64,000 bases of DNA, from the NCBI RefSeq assembly GCF_000966195.1, contig NZ_LAHL01000038.1, positions 1-64,000 of the forward strand, given 5' to 3'. The notes under the pieces were generated by a model. It made no database searches, had not been told where the DNA came from, and saw only the letters and a program-made list of their open reading frames with translations. The stretch comes from Domibacillus robiginosus (GTDB lineage: Bacteria; Bacillota; Bacilli; Bacillales; Domibacillaceae). A program made the translations under genes and the position numbers. Shown here piece by piece: positions 7,801-16,532 of this stretch (position 1 is the first letter of the stretch; the number at the start of each line of letters is the position of its first letter).

Positions 7801-9603
7801 ATGTGCGGAATTGTTGGATATATTGGCAGTGAAGATACAAAGGAAATTTTGTTGAAGGGGCTTGAGAAGCTTGAATACCGCGGCTATGACTCGGCCGGTA
7901 TTGCTGTGCGCAACGCAGAGGGTGTGCACATTTTCAAGGAAAAAGGACGTATCGCTGATTTGCGCGCGGTTGTGAACGAAGAAGTACAATCGCATGTAGG
8001 AATCGGTCACACACGCTGGGCGACTCACGGTATTCCAAGCCGTTACAACGCGCATCCACACCAAAACGAAGACAGCCGTTACACACTTGTGCACAACGGT
8101 GTTATTGAAAACGACGAACAACTAAAAAGCGAATATCTTTCAGATGTTGCTCTTCAAAGTGATACAGATACAGAAGTTATTGTACAAATGATTGGCTTGT
8201 TTGCAAAGGATGGTCTTTCAACAGAAGAAGCTTTTCGTAAAACGCTTGGTTTGTTAAAAGGCTCTTATGCGCTTGCTCTTTTAGACAAACAAGATGAAGA
8301 TACAATCTATGTAGCAAAAAATAAAAGCCCGCTTTTAGTCGGCCTTGGAGAAGACTTTAATGTTGTCGCATCTGATGCGATGGCGATGCTTCAGGTAACA
8401 GATCAGTTTGTTGAATTGATGGACAAAGAAATGGTGATCGTGACAAAGAACGCAGTAACGATTAAAAACGAACAAGGCGAAGCTGTTGAACGCGCACCGT
8501 ATACAGCGGAAATCGACGCGGGTGATATCGAAAAAGGCACATACCCGCATTACATGCTAAAAGAAACTGATGAGCAGCCGTTCGTTATCCGTAAAATCAC
8601 ACAGGCGTATCAAAACGAGCAGGGCGAGCTTCATGTAGATGAGGATATTGTAAACGCAGTGAATGAAGCAGACCGCCTATACATTGTTGCATGCGGCACA
8701 AGCTACCATGCGGGTCTTGTTGGCAAGCAGTACCTGGAGCAAATGGCGAATATTCCGGTAGAAGTGCACGTAGCGAGCGAATTCGTCTACAACATGCCGC
8801 TTCTTTCGAAAAAGCCGCTCTTTATCTTTATTTCCCAAAGCGGGGAAACGGCGGACAGTCGTGCCGTATTGGTAAAAGTAAAAGAACTTGGTTTTAAAGC
8901 TTTGACAATCACGAATGTACCGGGCTCTACGCTGTCACGTGAAGCGGATTACACGTTGCTGCTTCATGCAGGTCCAGAAATTGCTGTGGCGTCTACAAAA
9001 GCTTATACAGCGCAAATCGCGGTACTGTCTATTCTGGCAGACGCAGCGGCGAAAAAAGCGGGCATTGATATTGGCTTTGACCTTGTGCATGAGCTTGGCA
9101 TCGTCGCAAACGCGATGGAAGTGCTTTGTGATGCAAAAGAAGAATTCGAACAAATCGCCAAAGATTACCTATCAACAACACGCAACTGCTTCTTTATCGG
9201 CCGTTCTGTTGACTACTATGTCGGCTTAGAGGGTGCCTTGAAGCTAAAAGAAATTTCTTACATTCAGGCAGAAGGATTTGCCGGTGGTGAATTGAAGCAC
9301 GGTACGATTGCTTTGATCGAAGAAGGCACACCGGTGATCGCACTTGCGACACAGTCAGGTGTAAACTTGAATATCCGAAGCAATGTGAAGGAAGTTGCCG
9401 CACGTGGTGCCAACACATGCATTATTTCCTTGAAAGGTCTTGAGCAGGAAGGCGATCGTTTCGTTCTGCCAGCCGTTCATGAAATGCTTGCACCGCTTGC
9501 AGCTGTTGTACCATTCCAGCTGATTGCTTACTATGCAGCCCTTCACCGCGGCTGTGATGTAGATAAGCCACGTAACCTTGCAAAGTCAGTAACAGTTGAA
9601 TAA
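7801..9603 (+). CDS. glmS: glutamine--fructose-6-phosphate aminotransferase
   Basis: Makes glucosamine-6-phosphate from fructose-6-phosphate and glutamine, the first step to UDP-GlcNAc. 600 residues, equal to B. subtilis GlmS. N-terminal glutaminase domain begins MCGIVGYIG, exposing the nucleophile Cys after Met removal; GHTRWATHG and the ‘HNGVIEN’ loop follow. Two SIS domains (about 285-425 and 455-595) include [17 protein letters not shown] and the C-terminal [13 protein letters not shown] that closes the active site. RBS TCAGGAGG. Controlled by the leader ribozyme. Confidence 0.98.
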   Translation: MCGIVGYIGSEDTKEILLKGLEKLEYRGYDSAGIAVRNAEGVHIFKEKGRIADLRAVVNEEVQSHVGIGHTRWATHGIPSRYNAHPHQNEDSRYTLVHNGVIENDEQLKSEYLSDVALQSDTDTEVIVQMIGLFAKDGLSTEEAFRKTLGLLKGSYALALLDKQDEDTIYVAKNKSPLLVGLGEDFNVVASDAMAMLQVTDQFVELMDKEMVIVTKNAVTIKNEQGEAVERAPYTAEIDAGDIEKGTYPHYMLKETDEQPFVIRKITQAYQNEQGELHVDEDIVNAVNEADRLYIVACGTSYHAGLVGKQYLEQMANIPVEVHVASEFVYNMPLLSKKPLFIFISQSGETADSRAVLVKVKELGFKALTITNVPGSTLSREADYTLLLHAGPEIAVASTKAYTAQIAVLSILADAAAKKAGIDIGFDLVHELGIVANAMEVLCDAKEEFEQIAKDYLSTTRNCFFIGRSVDYYVGLEGALKLKEISYIQAEGFAGGELKHGTIALIEEGTPVIALATQSGVNLNIRSNVKEVAARGANTCIISLKGLEQEGDRFVLPAVHEMLAPLAAVVPFQLIAYYAALHRGCDVDKPRNLAKSVTVE

Positions 9604-9612
9604 GTTGGAAAG

Positions 9613-9638
9613 CCGCCCAGGATTGGGCGGTTTTTTTG
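9613..9638 (+). terminator. terminator after glmS
   Basis: CCGCCCA/TGGGCGG hairpin followed by TTTTTTTG. Confidence 0.92.
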
Positions 9639-9841
9639 TTATACTATAAACAAATTGGATAAATTAACATTTAAGTTTTTAACGAGAAAATTCTTCTTTA
9701 GGAAGCAGCTATGAAGGACACCATCCTGAATAATAAAGCTTTTTGTGAAAGGCGAATGAAAACGAAGATGCCTGCATTCTTACGGTTTATAAATAAATAT
9801 CAATAGAATCTTATAAAAATGGGAAAGAAAGGATCTTTTTT

Positions 9842-11443
9842 ATGAAGCAACTCTGGCACGGCGGAACAATCTATACGATGGAACGAGAGAGTGAGACAGT
9901 TGAAGCAGTTTTAGTGGAGGATGGATATATTCTCGCCACAGGCCCGGTGGATGAGCTGAGTGAGAAAGCGGAAGAAGGAGTTAATTTGCAGGGAGCGGTC
10001 ATGTACCCGGGCTTTGTGGATAGTCATCTTCACATGATCTTTCAAGGAGAAACGTTCGTGCGGCTTGATTTGTCGGCGGCTTCTTCGGCAGAGGAGATGC
10101 TGGAAATGGTTGAGGAAGCGGCGAAGTCAACACCTGCTGAAAAGTGGCTGTTTGGGGAAGGCTGGGATGAAAACACGTTTTCCGACCCGCGAATTCCAAC
10201 GATGGAGGAACTGGATGCAATCCGCACAGAACCGATTTTGCTTACGAGAGTATGCCACCATGTGGCTCTCGGCAACAGGAACGCTCTTTTAGCCGGCAGC
10301 ATAAAAGAGGAAAGTGAATCCCCGGCTGGCGGCGAAATTGGGAGAGACAAGGAGGGCCGATTAACAGGACTTCTCTATGACAAAGCCATCGATCCAGTTG
10401 CCGCGGCGATTCCGAGAAAAGGAGACGCCTACCTCGATTATTTAACAGATGTGCTGAACCAGGCGGTCGATCAAATGCTGTCGTACGGGTTAACAGGCGG
10501 CCATACAGAAGACATGCACTATTTCGGAGAATTTACCAATCCACTGACGGCATTTCAGCGTGTCATTGGGGAAAAGCATCATTTCAGAGTGAACCTGCTT
10601 CGTCACCATGCCGTATTCAAAGAAATGATGGAAGCGAAAACAGCATTTGACGAGCCATTTATCGAGCCGGGTGCCATGAAAATTTTTGCGGATGGGGCAC
10701 TGGGTGGTTCGACCGCGGCTCTGTCAGTACCTTATGCAGACCAGCCGGACAGTAAAGGACTCTTGATTCATACAGATGAACAATTGGAGCAACTGATTCA
10801 GCTCGCACGCCAATATAATGAAGCGGTTGCGGTACACATTATCGGTGATGAGGCGGCAGAGCAGGTTCTTCATTTTCTTGAAAAATATCCTGCACCAATG
10901 GAAAAAAGAGATCGGCTTATTCATGGATGTGTGCTGCGTGAAGATTTAATAGAAAGAATGGCGGCCCTGCCCGTCGTGGTGGATGTGCAGCCGGCTTTTG
11001 TTCCATCAGATTTTCCGTGGGTGATGGACCGCCTTGGCAAGGAGCGGCTCGATTACGCCTACCCGTGGAAAACCTTACTAGACCGTGGAATTATGTGTGC
11101 GGCTGGAACAGATGCGCCGGTGGAAAATATCAGTCCTCTCGCTTCCATTTATGCAGCGGTTGAACGAAAAAAGCCAGGTGAGACACATGAGGGTTATCGT
11201 CCTGAACAAAAGCTGTCTCGTTTTGAAGCTATTCGGATGTATACACTTGGCAGCGCGCAGGCGATTGGTAAGGAGCATGAACGAGGACTTATAAAGGTCG
11301 GTTATGTGGCGGACTTTTCCATATTTGACCGTGATTTATTCGCTGGGACGTCAGAAGAGATGCTGGCAGCAAAAGCGATCAAAACGGTAGTGGCAGGAAA
11401 AGTCGCTTATGATAGAAGGTCTGAGAAGAAAAAGACTTTGTGA
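9842..11443 (+). CDS. amidohydrolase family 3 protein (YtcJ-like)
   Basis: 533 residues. Metal-dependent amidohydrolase of the YtcJ type: small beta domain at both ends and a TIM barrel with the metal motif GFVDSHLHM (about residues 57-65), a lysine/aspartate-rich centre with FADGALGGSTAAL, later metal histidines in VAVHIIGDEAAEQ and LIHGC, and the late aspartate in AAGTDAPVE. Family members are N-acyl or formamide hydrolases of mostly unknown physiological substrate. Stands alone; about 240 bases before it hold no recognisable feature. Function beyond hydrolase is not assignable. Confidence 0.88.
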   Translation: MKQLWHGGTIYTMERESETVEAVLVEDGYILATGPVDELSEKAEEGVNLQGAVMYPGFVDSHLHMIFQGETFVRLDLSAASSAEEMLEMVEEAAKSTPAEKWLFGEGWDENTFSDPRIPTMEELDAIRTEPILLTRVCHHVALGNRNALLAGSIKEESESPAGGEIGRDKEGRLTGLLYDKAIDPVAAAIPRKGDAYLDYLTDVLNQAVDQMLSYGLTGGHTEDMHYFGEFTNPLTAFQRVIGEKHHFRVNLLRHHAVFKEMMEAKTAFDEPFIEPGAMKIFADGALGGSTAALSVPYADQPDSKGLLIHTDEQLEQLIQLARQYNEAVAVHIIGDEAAEQVLHFLEKYPAPMEKRDRLIHGCVLREDLIERMAALPVVVDVQPAFVPSDFPWVMDRLGKERLDYAYPWKTLLDRGIMCAAGTDAPVENISPLASIYAAVERKKPGETHEGYRPEQKLSRFEAIRMYTLGSAQAIGKEHERGLIKVGYVADFSIFDRDLFAGTSEEMLAAKAIKTVVAGKVAYDRRSEKKKTL

Positions 11444-11743
11444 TCTTTGGGGCCAAAACGCAAGGGTCCATCGATGTATACAGGCTGCCCCGCTTTATCT
11501 GTTGCGGACGCTGCCCATTCTATAAGTGATGTAAATCCTTCGAGTATAATAAAGCCTCCTTTTTTCATTTTTTCATTTTTTAATACAAAGATATTAGCAG
11601 GCCCGGAATAACGGAGCCTGCTTTTCAATATGCTGTTTCCCGTTTTTATATAGGGACAGGCGGGTAAGGAAGAAGGTAAAAGTAATCAACGAATGTATAA
11701 GAAAAGACGTAGAGTTTTGGAAGAGTAAAAATAGGAGGCTGGC
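11444..11743. other. intergenic stretch with one hairpin
   Basis: Holds a terminator-like hairpin (11596-11626) and an A/T-rich tract. A 73-codon minus-strand frame overlaps the end of the preceding gene, but its ATG starts lack a ribosome site. Nothing else is recognised. Confidence 0.5.
11596..11626 (+). terminator. terminator between the amidohydrolase gene and ppk2
   Basis: AGCAGGC/GCCTGCT with a 13-base loop, then TTT. Confidence 0.6.
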
Positions 11744-12607
11744 ATGAATACGAAAAAATATTTGGTGCAGGCAAATCAAGAATTGGATCTGCAAAGCTAT
11801 GCTACATCAGAAAAAGATGGTATTGAGGAACGGGAGCTGCTGGATAATAAAATTCCTGAGCGTGTCAGCCGGCTCAAGGAGCTTCACTGGAAACTGCATG
11901 CAGAGGAGAAAAAAGGAATTCTGGTTGTGCTGCAGGCGATGGATGCAGCCGGAAAAGATGAAGCCATCAGCTATATTTTTTCAAATTTAAATGCCCAAGG
12001 CTTAAAAACGACAACACTTGGCAAGCCTTCTGAAACAGAAAAAAGTCATGATTACCTCTGGCGGATTCATGAAGGACTTCCAGCAAGGGGCCAGATCGGT
12101 ATTTTAAACCGCTCTCACTATGAAGAGGTTATCGCTACAAGAGTTCATGACCTGCTGGGAGAGGAAACAATGCCGGACCATTTGGAGAGGGAAGAGGATA
12201 TTTGGGGGGTACGATTCCGGCAAATCAATGATTTTGAGCGCTATATGGTAGAAAACGGATTTTATGTGGTGAAGTTTTTCTTCCATGTATCAAAAGAAGA
12301 ACAGAGAAAGCGGCTTTTAGAGCGGATGAAAGACCCGAAGAAAAACTGGGAATTTTCATTTAATGACGTGAAAGAGCGTGAGCATTGGGACAGCTATCAG
12401 GAGATTTTTACGGATATGCTTCGTCACACATCTACTAAACATGCGCCGTGGTATGTTTTACCGGCAGACGATGAATGGTACTCACGCTACATTATTACAG
12501 AAGTCATGATTGAGCTGCTTGAGAAAATCAACCCGCAGTTTCCAGTTATTTCAGATGAGAATCGGAAAAAACTCGATGAATACATTGCAAAGCTGGAAAG
12601 CGAATGA
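11744..12607 (+). CDS. polyphosphate kinase 2 family protein
   Basis: 287 residues, the usual size for single-domain PPK2. Transfers phosphate between polyphosphate and nucleotides (direction and nucleotide not predictable here). Walker A-like loop AMDAAGKDEAI at about residues 65-75 with K71; lid and base motifs NRSHYEEV and the helical DPKKNWEFS are present. RBS ATAGGAGG, 6 bases before the ATG. Single gene followed by a terminator and a dispersed repeat. Confidence 0.92.
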   Translation: MNTKKYLVQANQELDLQSYATSEKDGIEERELLDNKIPERVSRLKELHWKLHAEEKKGILVVLQAMDAAGKDEAISYIFSNLNAQGLKTTTLGKPSETEKSHDYLWRIHEGLPARGQIGILNRSHYEEVIATRVHDLLGEETMPDHLEREEDIWGVRFRQINDFERYMVENGFYVVKFFFHVSKEEQRKRLLERMKDPKKNWEFSFNDVKEREHWDSYQEIFTDMLRHTSTKHAPWYVLPADDEWYSRYIITEVMIELLEKINPQFPVISDENRKKLDEYIAKLESE

Positions 12608-12615
12608 AGCCATAC

Positions 12616-12640
12616 AAAAGCCACACAAATGTGTGGCTTT
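12616..12640 (+). terminator. terminator after ppk2 (left copy)
   Basis: AAAGCCACAC/GTGTGGCTTT hairpin just after the stop. A similar hairpin of the same orientation recurs at 12951-12973, beyond the repeat. Confidence 0.85.
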
Positions 12641-12950
12641 AGTATGTAGACAAAGTCTTTCTCTTTCAAAAAAAGAGCCGATAAGCGAAGCCTGCCGGAC
12701 TTCGCGTTCCGCGGGCAGTGCGGCAGCTTCCTCGGCTTACGCCTGCGTAATCTGCCGACTCACTGTACTTCCTGCAGGAGTCTTCGTCCGGCCGGCTTCA
12801 TTAAGTGGTGTTGAAGATCAATCAACCCGGGATTGGATATACATTTCCTCTTTTTAAAAAAAAATACGACCTTATTCGTTCTATACAACCTTGTCGCCGC
12901 CGCTCTATCTCATTCATGTGACGGTTATCAATTATTTGTTTTACAGTCTG
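12641..12950 (+). repeat. dispersed MITE-like repeat, copy 1
   Basis: About 245 bases (roughly 12645-12890) match the reverse complement of 47500-47750. Internal inverted arms GAAGCCTGCCGGAC (about 12687-12700) and GTCCGGCCGGCTTC (about 12786-12799) enclose GC-rich sequence with further palindromes. The element lies between two similar terminators (12616-12640 and 12951-12973). No coding capacity. Confidence 0.85.
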
Positions 12951-12973
12951 AAGCCACACACTATGTGGCTTTT
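12951..12973 (+). terminator. second terminator-like hairpin (right copy)
   Basis: AAGCCACA/TGTGGCTT with following TTCTCTTATTTC on the plus strand. It points into the 3' end of the convergent mta gene and resembles the ppk2 terminator. Confidence 0.65.
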
Positions 12974-12976
12974 CTC

Positions 12977-13738
12977 TTATTTCATTCCCGTATAAATCAA
13001 AATCGCATCCCGTAAAAATTGGGTGCCGCCTGTTATGCGCTGGTCATAATAAGCTGTAAATCGCTCGTCGGCTACATACATCTCAGCGAGTCCCGCATGG
13101 GCTTCTTTCGAATAGGTCGGCCATGAATAAGTGAGCCACTCCTTGTGCTTAGCAGCCAGCTCCTGTGCCTCTTTTCCGGAAGGATCACCGGTAGCATGCG
13201 CTTTTTCAAGCAATAAGAAAATCTCTTCCCCAAGCTGATTCATCGCATCAAAATCGCTTTTGGTCATTCCCATGAGCTTTGCATTGCTTGCATCGACCGT
13301 TTGATCACCATATTTAACGCGAATTTCATCTCCGTACTTCTGTTCGTTTTCCTCAATCAACTTTTCTTTTAATCCCTTAAACTTTTCGTTGTCCTGCATC
13401 CTAATTTCTCCTTTTTTGCTGGCGATTGTTTTTTCAACCGTCGCCATCATTTTTTCAAGACGGGCTCTCTTTTGTATCAGTTTTTGATAATGACTTTTCA
13501 GCGCAGCTATTTCATCAAAATCAGGCTCCTGCAAAATAGCATTAATCTCGTCCAGGCTGATGTCGAGTTCGCGGTAAAATAAGATGTGCTGAAGCAGATC
13601 GACCTCTTGCTGGCCATAAATACGATAGCCGGATGAGCTAAGGCGAGCTGGCTTTAAAAGCCCAATCTGGTCGTAGTAGCGAAGTGTACGAGTCGTTACA
13701 CCGGATAGTTGTGCCAGTTTGTTGATCGTATATTCCAT
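12977..13738 (-). CDS. mta: MerR-family multidrug-sensing activator (Mta/TipA type)
   Basis: 253 residues; B. subtilis Mta has 257. N-terminal MerR helix-turn-helix (YTINKLAQLSGVTTRTLRYYDQIGLLKP, with RxYG wing), a dimerisation coiled coil at about residues 75-115, and a C-terminal TipAS drug-binding domain (about 130-250; KYGDQTVDASNAKLMGMTKSDFDAMNQLGEEIF). Mta activates multidrug efflux genes and itself. The promoter has the 19-base spacer typical of MerR-controlled promoters. Divergent from phnA. Confidence 0.93.
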   Translation of the reverse strand: MEYTINKLAQLSGVTTRTLRYYDQIGLLKPARLSSSGYRIYGQQEVDLLQHILFYRELDISLDEINAILQEPDFDEIAALKSHYQKLIQKRARLEKMMATVEKTIASKKGEIRMQDNEKFKGLKEKLIEENEQKYGDEIRVKYGDQTVDASNAKLMGMTKSDFDAMNQLGEEIFLLLEKAHATGDPSGKEAQELAAKHKEWLTYSWPTYSKEAHAGLAEMYVADERFTAYYDQRITGGTQFLRDAILIYTGMK

Positions 13739-13761
13739 AGGCGGTTCCTCCTGATAGTTTC

Positions 13762-13792
13762 ATCTTAAACGTTGACGCTACGTAAAGGTCAA
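13762..13792 (-). promoter_or_regulatory. MerR-type promoter of mta (19-bp spacer)
   Basis: On the minus strand TTGACC (13792-13787) and TAAGAT (13767-13762) are separated by 19 bases, longer than the sigma-A optimum and characteristic of promoters twisted open by MerR proteins. An imperfect dyad fills the spacer. Confidence 0.78.
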
Positions 13793-13929
13793 GCGGAAAA
13801 TAAATTTCATTTCCTCTTTTTAATTGATAATTTTTAACAAAAAGACTTTTTTTTGCTTTTGAGTCACCTGCCTTTTCTTCTGCATTCATTGTATACTTGG
13901 AAGAAACAGCAGGAGCAGGAGGAAAAAAC

Positions 13930-14271
13930 ATGACAGAATTGCCAAATTGCCCGGAATGTGGATCGGCGTATACATATGAAGACGGAAATGTACTGATCTG
14001 CCCGGAATGCGCGCACGAATGGGCACCGGGTACAGCAGCTGAGAGCAGCGAGGATGAAAAGATAGCGAAGGATGCAAATGGAAACCTCTTAAAAGATGGT
14101 GATTCCGTTTCGGTCATTAAAGATTTAAAAGTAAAAGGCACTTCATCGGTCATTAAGATTGGTACAAAAGTAAAAGGTATTCGTCTTATTGATGGCGATC
14201 ACGACATTGACTGTAAAATTGATGGGTTTGGCGCAATGAAGCTGAAATCGGAATTTGTAAAAAAGATTTAG
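13930..14271 (+). CDS. PhnA/YjdM-family zinc-ribbon protein
   Basis: 113 residues from the ATG at 13930, preceded by AGGAGG. N-terminal zinc ribbon with [13 protein letters not shown] and CPECAHEW (two CxxC pairs, about residues 7-31), then the conserved PhnA domain ([23 protein letters not shown]...[12 protein letters not shown]). Often named alkylphosphonate utilisation protein, though its biochemical role is not settled; no phosphonate genes are nearby. Followed by a terminator. Confidence 0.92.
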   Translation: MTELPNCPECGSAYTYEDGNVLICPECAHEWAPGTAAESSEDEKIAKDANGNLLKDGDSVSVIKDLKVKGTSSVIKIGTKVKGIRLIDGDHDIDCKIDGFGAMKLKSEFVKKI

Positions 14272-14276
14272 CAAGA

Positions 14277-14320
14277 AGAATTCATTTTGACGTGTTTTTT
14301 AAAATGAATTCTTTTCTTTT
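14277..14320 (+). terminator. terminator after phnA
   Basis: AAGAATTCATTTT/AAAATGAATTCTT hairpin then TTCTTTT. Confidence 0.88.
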
Positions 14321-14324
14321 GGCT

Positions 14325-14452
14325 AGTTCGGGCTGGACAAAGTGCCGTTTACGTTTCAGCAGCTGCTCGGGGTGCTGGTGATTGTCGGAGGCACTACGAT
14401 ATTCAAGCTGGGTGGAGAACGAAATGCACAAAAAGAAAAGGAGCGAGTTTAA
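14325..14452 (+). pseudogene. C-terminal remnant of a DMT-type transporter
   Basis: An open frame follows a TAG at 14322 and reads ...FGLDKVPFTFQQLLGVLVIVGGTTIFKLGGERNAQ..., ending at TAA 14450-14452. The pattern (V-P hinge, QLLG, then a final hydrophobic helix ending in a charged tail) is that of the last helix of EamA/DMT transporters. There is no start codon with a ribosome site and nothing of the other nine helices upstream. It overlaps the next ATG by one base, suggesting the lost gene was once coupled to it. Confidence 0.55.
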
Positions 14453-15156
14453 TGAAATCATATCAGACCCTGCTATTTGACATTGATGATACTCTTTTAG
14501 ATTTCCGCGCAGCGGAGCAGAGAGCACTGGCATTGCTTTTTGCGGAACAAAATATAGCATTGACTGATGAAATAAAAGCAGGATATCAACGAATCAACCA
14601 AGAACTCTGGCGTAAATTCGAACAAGGTCATATCACACGTGAAGAAGTGGTAAACAGTCGTTTTGCTCTTCTTTTTCAAGAATATGGCCGGGCGGTGGAT
14701 GGAGTTCAGCTGGAGGCAGCATACCGCGGCTTTCTAGAGGAAGGCCATCAGCTAGTAGAAGGCGCTTTTGATTTGATCAAAAGTCTGCAGTCACACTATG
14801 ACCTGTATGTTGTAACAAATGGCGTTTCAAAAACCCAGTTTAAACGGCTGCGAGATTCGGGACTGCAGCCGTTTTTTAAAGGTATTTTTGTATCAGAAGA
14901 CACCGGCTTTCAAAAGCCAATGAAGGCATTTTTTGATTATGTATTTGCACGTATTCCTGACTTTAACGCAGAGGAAGCATTGATTATCGGAGATTCGCTG
15001 AGTGCGGATGTGAAGGGTGGACAGCAGGCTGGAATTGATACATGCTGGTTTAATCCCCATATGAAACCGAATCAAACAGATAGTAAGCCAACCTATCAAA
15101 TCCAAACACTTACAGAGTTAATTCCTATTATAGCAAAAGAAATAATACTGATTTGA
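14452..15156 (+). CDS. HAD-family phosphatase, YjjG type
   Basis: 234 residues. HAD motifs: I, FDIDDTLLD (D10 nucleophile, D12 acid/base); II, VVTNGVSKTQ; III, K in FQKPMKAFFDYV; IV, IIGDSLSADVKGG. An alpha-helical cap at about residues 18-95 is of the YjjG type. Family members hydrolyse pyrimidine nucleoside monophosphates, including non-canonical ones (house-cleaning). B. subtilis YfnB is a close type. RBS AAAGGAGCG. Overlaps by a few bases the next frame, but that gene's real start is 29 bases downstream. Confidence 0.9.
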   Translation: MKSYQTLLFDIDDTLLDFRAAEQRALALLFAEQNIALTDEIKAGYQRINQELWRKFEQGHITREEVVNSRFALLFQEYGRAVDGVQLEAAYRGFLEEGHQLVEGAFDLIKSLQSHYDLYVVTNGVSKTQFKRLRDSGLQPFFKGIFVSEDTGFQKPMKAFFDYVFARIPDFNAEEALIIGDSLSADVKGGQQAGIDTCWFNPHMKPNQTDSKPTYQIQTLTELIPIIAKEIILI

Positions 15157-15185
15157 TGACTGATGACAGAGAGAAGGAACAAAGG

Positions 15186-15827
15186 ATGAAAAAAGTGAAA
15201 ATTGAACAGCCAAAGTTTTCCCGGGAAATGACTGAAGGGTCTTTTGAGGAGATTTACGGGGAAGAACCTGAGCTGACCGGGTGTATGGTAGCCAATGCAC
15301 AGGCAGAGGAGGCGGCAATAGAGCGAGCTGTTTTTTCAAAAGTCATTTTTCAAAACGGTCAGTTTATGAATTCCCTTTTTGAAAGGATCGATATGGTTGA
15401 TGTCCTGTTTGAAAACTGCGACTTATCTAATGTGCGTTTTCCAAATGGCGTGATTCATCGGGCTGTTTTTAAAGAATGTAAACTGGTCGGCACCGATTTT
15501 TCAGAAACACATATGAGCCATGTTACATTCCAAGAATGCGCGGTGCGTTTAAGTGACTTCACAGACGCCCGTTTAAAACATGTTTCTTTTAAAGATGCTT
15601 CGCTAAAAGGAGCGAATTTTTATGGAACGGATTTTAAGCATGTGCTTTTTGAGCAATGTGATCTGGACGATGTTCAATTCAAGCATATGTCTTTGAAAGG
15701 AACCGATATTAGCACATGTCGGTTTGATCAGCTGCACGTGAATTTAGAGAGCCTGTCGGGCTGCATAGTTTCCGAGGAACAGGCGATTGGGTTTGCAAAG
15801 CTGCTCGGCCTTACAATCAAAAGCTAG
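15186..15827 (+). CDS. pentapeptide-repeat protein (Qnr-like fold)
   Basis: 213 residues from the ATG at 15186 (ribosome site AAAGG/GAAGGA); an in-frame ATG at 15153 is less likely. About residues 35-185 show A(D/N)LXX-type pentapeptide repeats (FENCDLSNVRF, FKECKLVGTDF, FKDASLKGANFYGTDFKHVLF), forming a right-handed beta helix. The C-terminal dimer-like segment (SEEQAIGFAKLLGLTIKS) resembles that of chromosomal Qnr-type proteins, which shield DNA gyrase. A gyrase role is possible but unproven. Directly downstream of the HAD gene. Confidence 0.85.
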   Translation: MKKVKIEQPKFSREMTEGSFEEIYGEEPELTGCMVANAQAEEAAIERAVFSKVIFQNGQFMNSLFERIDMVDVLFENCDLSNVRFPNGVIHRAVFKECKLVGTDFSETHMSHVTFQECAVRLSDFTDARLKHVSFKDASLKGANFYGTDFKHVLFEQCDLDDVQFKHMSLKGTDISTCRFDQLHVNLESLSGCIVSEEQAIGFAKLLGLTIKS

Positions 15828-15965
15828 TCGCAGATAAAAGGGTAGCATTTGTTCTGTGCGAAGAGAAAGAGAATATCGTATAATAATAAAACAGCTCAAT
15901 TTGTTCAGTTTTTAACATGTTTCCTCCGCCTATAGAGAAAATGAAAGGATTAGGAGTAGAGAAAA

Positions 15966-16430
15966 ATGAGAGAAATGGACCCTTATACAAGAGAGAAAGC
16001 TAAGCTTCCCCCCTTAATCCAAAGCCTCCTTGACCGGTCTGGCAGTACGGTTTCTGTTGAAATTCACGATTCTGCGGGTCGCCATACGATCGCTGGCGGA
16101 AAATACAGTCTGGCCCAGCATAAAATTATCCTGTATTGGGATGGTATTAAAGAGCAGTGCCGAATTTTGTATGGTTCACTAAAACCATTTGAACAGCACC
16201 TGGCAGCTGTTTTCGCTCATGAGCTTGGCCATGCAGAAGATGATCAGCTGAAAGATCTGGCTGATCAGCTCGACCGTACAGAAGATTCATTGCAGAAAAA
16301 GAGAATCGCTCTTCGCATTGAAACGAATGCATGGAGCTACGCCAGCCGTCTTTTAGAGGAAGACGACCGCGAATTTTTACAGTTTTTAATGCATATGTCA
16401 CTAGAGCCCTATCACGAGGGTGCCGCTTAA
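15966..16430 (+). CDS. small protein with HExxH metalloprotease motif
   Basis: 154 residues, no signal peptide or membrane segment, so cytoplasmic. The central FAHELGHAEDDQL (H-E-x-x-H at about residues 86-90) is a zincin motif, and a downstream glutamate in RIETNAWSYA (about 120) could be the third zinc ligand. This arrangement resembles ImmA/IrrE-type or SprT-like small metallopeptidases, but I do not recognise a named family. RBS TAGGAG precedes the ATG. Monocistronic; terminator follows. Confidence 0.78.
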   Translation: MREMDPYTREKAKLPPLIQSLLDRSGSTVSVEIHDSAGRHTIAGGKYSLAQHKIILYWDGIKEQCRILYGSLKPFEQHLAAVFAHELGHAEDDQLKDLADQLDRTEDSLQKKRIALRIETNAWSYASRLLEEDDREFLQFLMHMSLEPYHEGAA

Positions 16431-16445
16431 ATAAATTATGTACAA

Positions 16446-16497
16446 AAAAGCCCACAGACAATTTCTTCATAAAGAAGCAATTGCCCATGGGCTTTTA
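16446..16497 (+). terminator. terminator between the HExxH gene and gsiB (bidirectional)
   Basis: Long hairpin AAAAGCCCA...TGGGCTTTT with inner CAATT/AATTG and CTTC/GAAG pairs; T runs on both strands. Confidence 0.85.
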
Positions 16498-16532
16498 TTA
16501 TGGTTGTAAAAGATGCATGCTAAAGATTCGCT

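Noticed and set aside
11407-11628. 73-codon minus-strand frame after the amidohydrolase gene
   Set aside because: ATG starts lie in an A-rich tract without a ribosome site; the GGAGG inside the frame is followed by no usual start codon. No family recognised.
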